12,900 nt of DNA from Acidimicrobiia bacterium (lineage in GTDB: Bacteria; Actinomycetota; Acidimicrobiia; Acidimicrobiales; AC-14). Numbering within the stretch: position 1 is the first letter of the stretch; every line of letters starts with the position of its first letter. Location of the stretch: NCBI GenBank assembly GCA_019243595.1, contig JAFAUA010000329.1, forward strand, positions 1 through 12,900. The letters are read 5' to 3'. A program made the position numbers and the translations under genes. The notes beneath the pieces are model-generated. The model worked only from the letters and a program-made list of their open reading frames with translations, was not told the origin of the DNA and made no database searches. Positions 12,830 to 12,900 of this stretch are shown here, one piece after another.

Positions 12830-12900
12830 ATGCCTGCCCGAGTGGAGATTCCCCGCCTCCGTGAGATGGCTCGGCACGCGCTGCCGCACCTGATCGAAGC
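12830..12900 (+). CDS. Start of an unidentified gene (3' end outside window)
   Basis: From ATG at 12830 the frame stays open to the window edge and reads MPARVEIPRLREMARHALPH, then LIEA. An in-frame TAG at 12821-12823 fixes the 5' limit. Purine-rich AGAGAGGA lies directly before the ATG, closer than usual; GTG at 12842 would have about 12 bases of spacing and is an alternative start. The amphipathic beginning would suit a membrane protein whose helices come later, but 24 residues are too few to name a family. Confidence 0.5.
   Translation, partial: MPARVEIPRLREMARHALPHLIE

Noticed and set aside
1..12900. CRISPR arrays, tRNA/rRNA genes, insertion sequences or attachment sites.
   Set aside because: No regularly spaced repeats, cloverleaf-like sequence, transposase frame or flanking direct repeats were seen by eye; almost all sequence is accounted for by protein genes.

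Overview
The window is gene-dense, very GC-rich bacterial DNA, roughly two-thirds G+C by eye. Third codon positions are strongly GC-biased, starts are often GTG, and Shine-Dalgarno sequences are mostly weak. Codon use, gene families (AI-2E permease, PPK2, GH15 trehalase-like enzyme, receiver/thioredoxin-reductase fusion) and tight packing suggest an actinobacterium, possibly of the Acidimicrobiia. This placement is an inference; there is no rRNA or other taxonomic marker. I see no tRNA, CRISPR array, insertion sequence or phage gene, so this looks like ordinary chromosome rather than a mobile region.

Layout. (1) At 1-613 (+) lies the C-terminal part of a beta-lactamase-fold serine hydrolase. 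(2) A leftward pair follows: a stand-alone NuoF-like flavoprotein (2903-1425), then a class I-like polyphosphate kinase 2 (1416-610) 8 bases downstream. (3) A divergent 73-base gap separates this pair from a rightward four-gene run: AI-2E family permease (2977-4098), class I inorganic pyrophosphatase (4108-4587), a receiver + thioredoxin-fold + thioredoxin-reductase-like fusion (4624-6297), and a histidine kinase with an N-terminal cyclic-nucleotide-binding-like sensor (6294-7727). The last two share an ATGA stop/start overlap. (4) A leftward run follows, transcribed from 11667 down to 7724: GH15 glucoamylase/trehalase-like enzyme, DegV-family fatty-acid-binding protein, and a secreted or membrane-anchored TIM-barrel glycosidase-like protein. 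(5) Rightward from 11748 comes an SDR oxidoreductase with a C-terminal extension, then a hairpin and the first codons of another gene at the right edge.

The most interesting element is the kinase/regulator pair at 4624-7727. A complete phosphoreceiver is fused to a flavin/pyridine-nucleotide module instead of a DNA-binding output. The flavin module keeps its nucleotide-binding motifs but has lost the CxxC of true thioredoxin reductases, and the thioredoxin-like linker domain also lacks its cysteines. The kinase partner has an unusual sensor without a canonical cyclic-nucleotide phosphate-binding cassette, and about 120 extra residues inside its dimerisation region. Together they look like a redox- or NAD(P)H-linked two-component system whose output is enzymatic or allosteric rather than transcriptional. 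Similar fusions exist in other actinobacteria, but I know of no settled function. The other genes concern phosphate and energy (PPK2, pyrophosphatase, NADH-linked flavoprotein) and carbohydrate or lipid handling (GH15, glycosidase-like protein, DegV).
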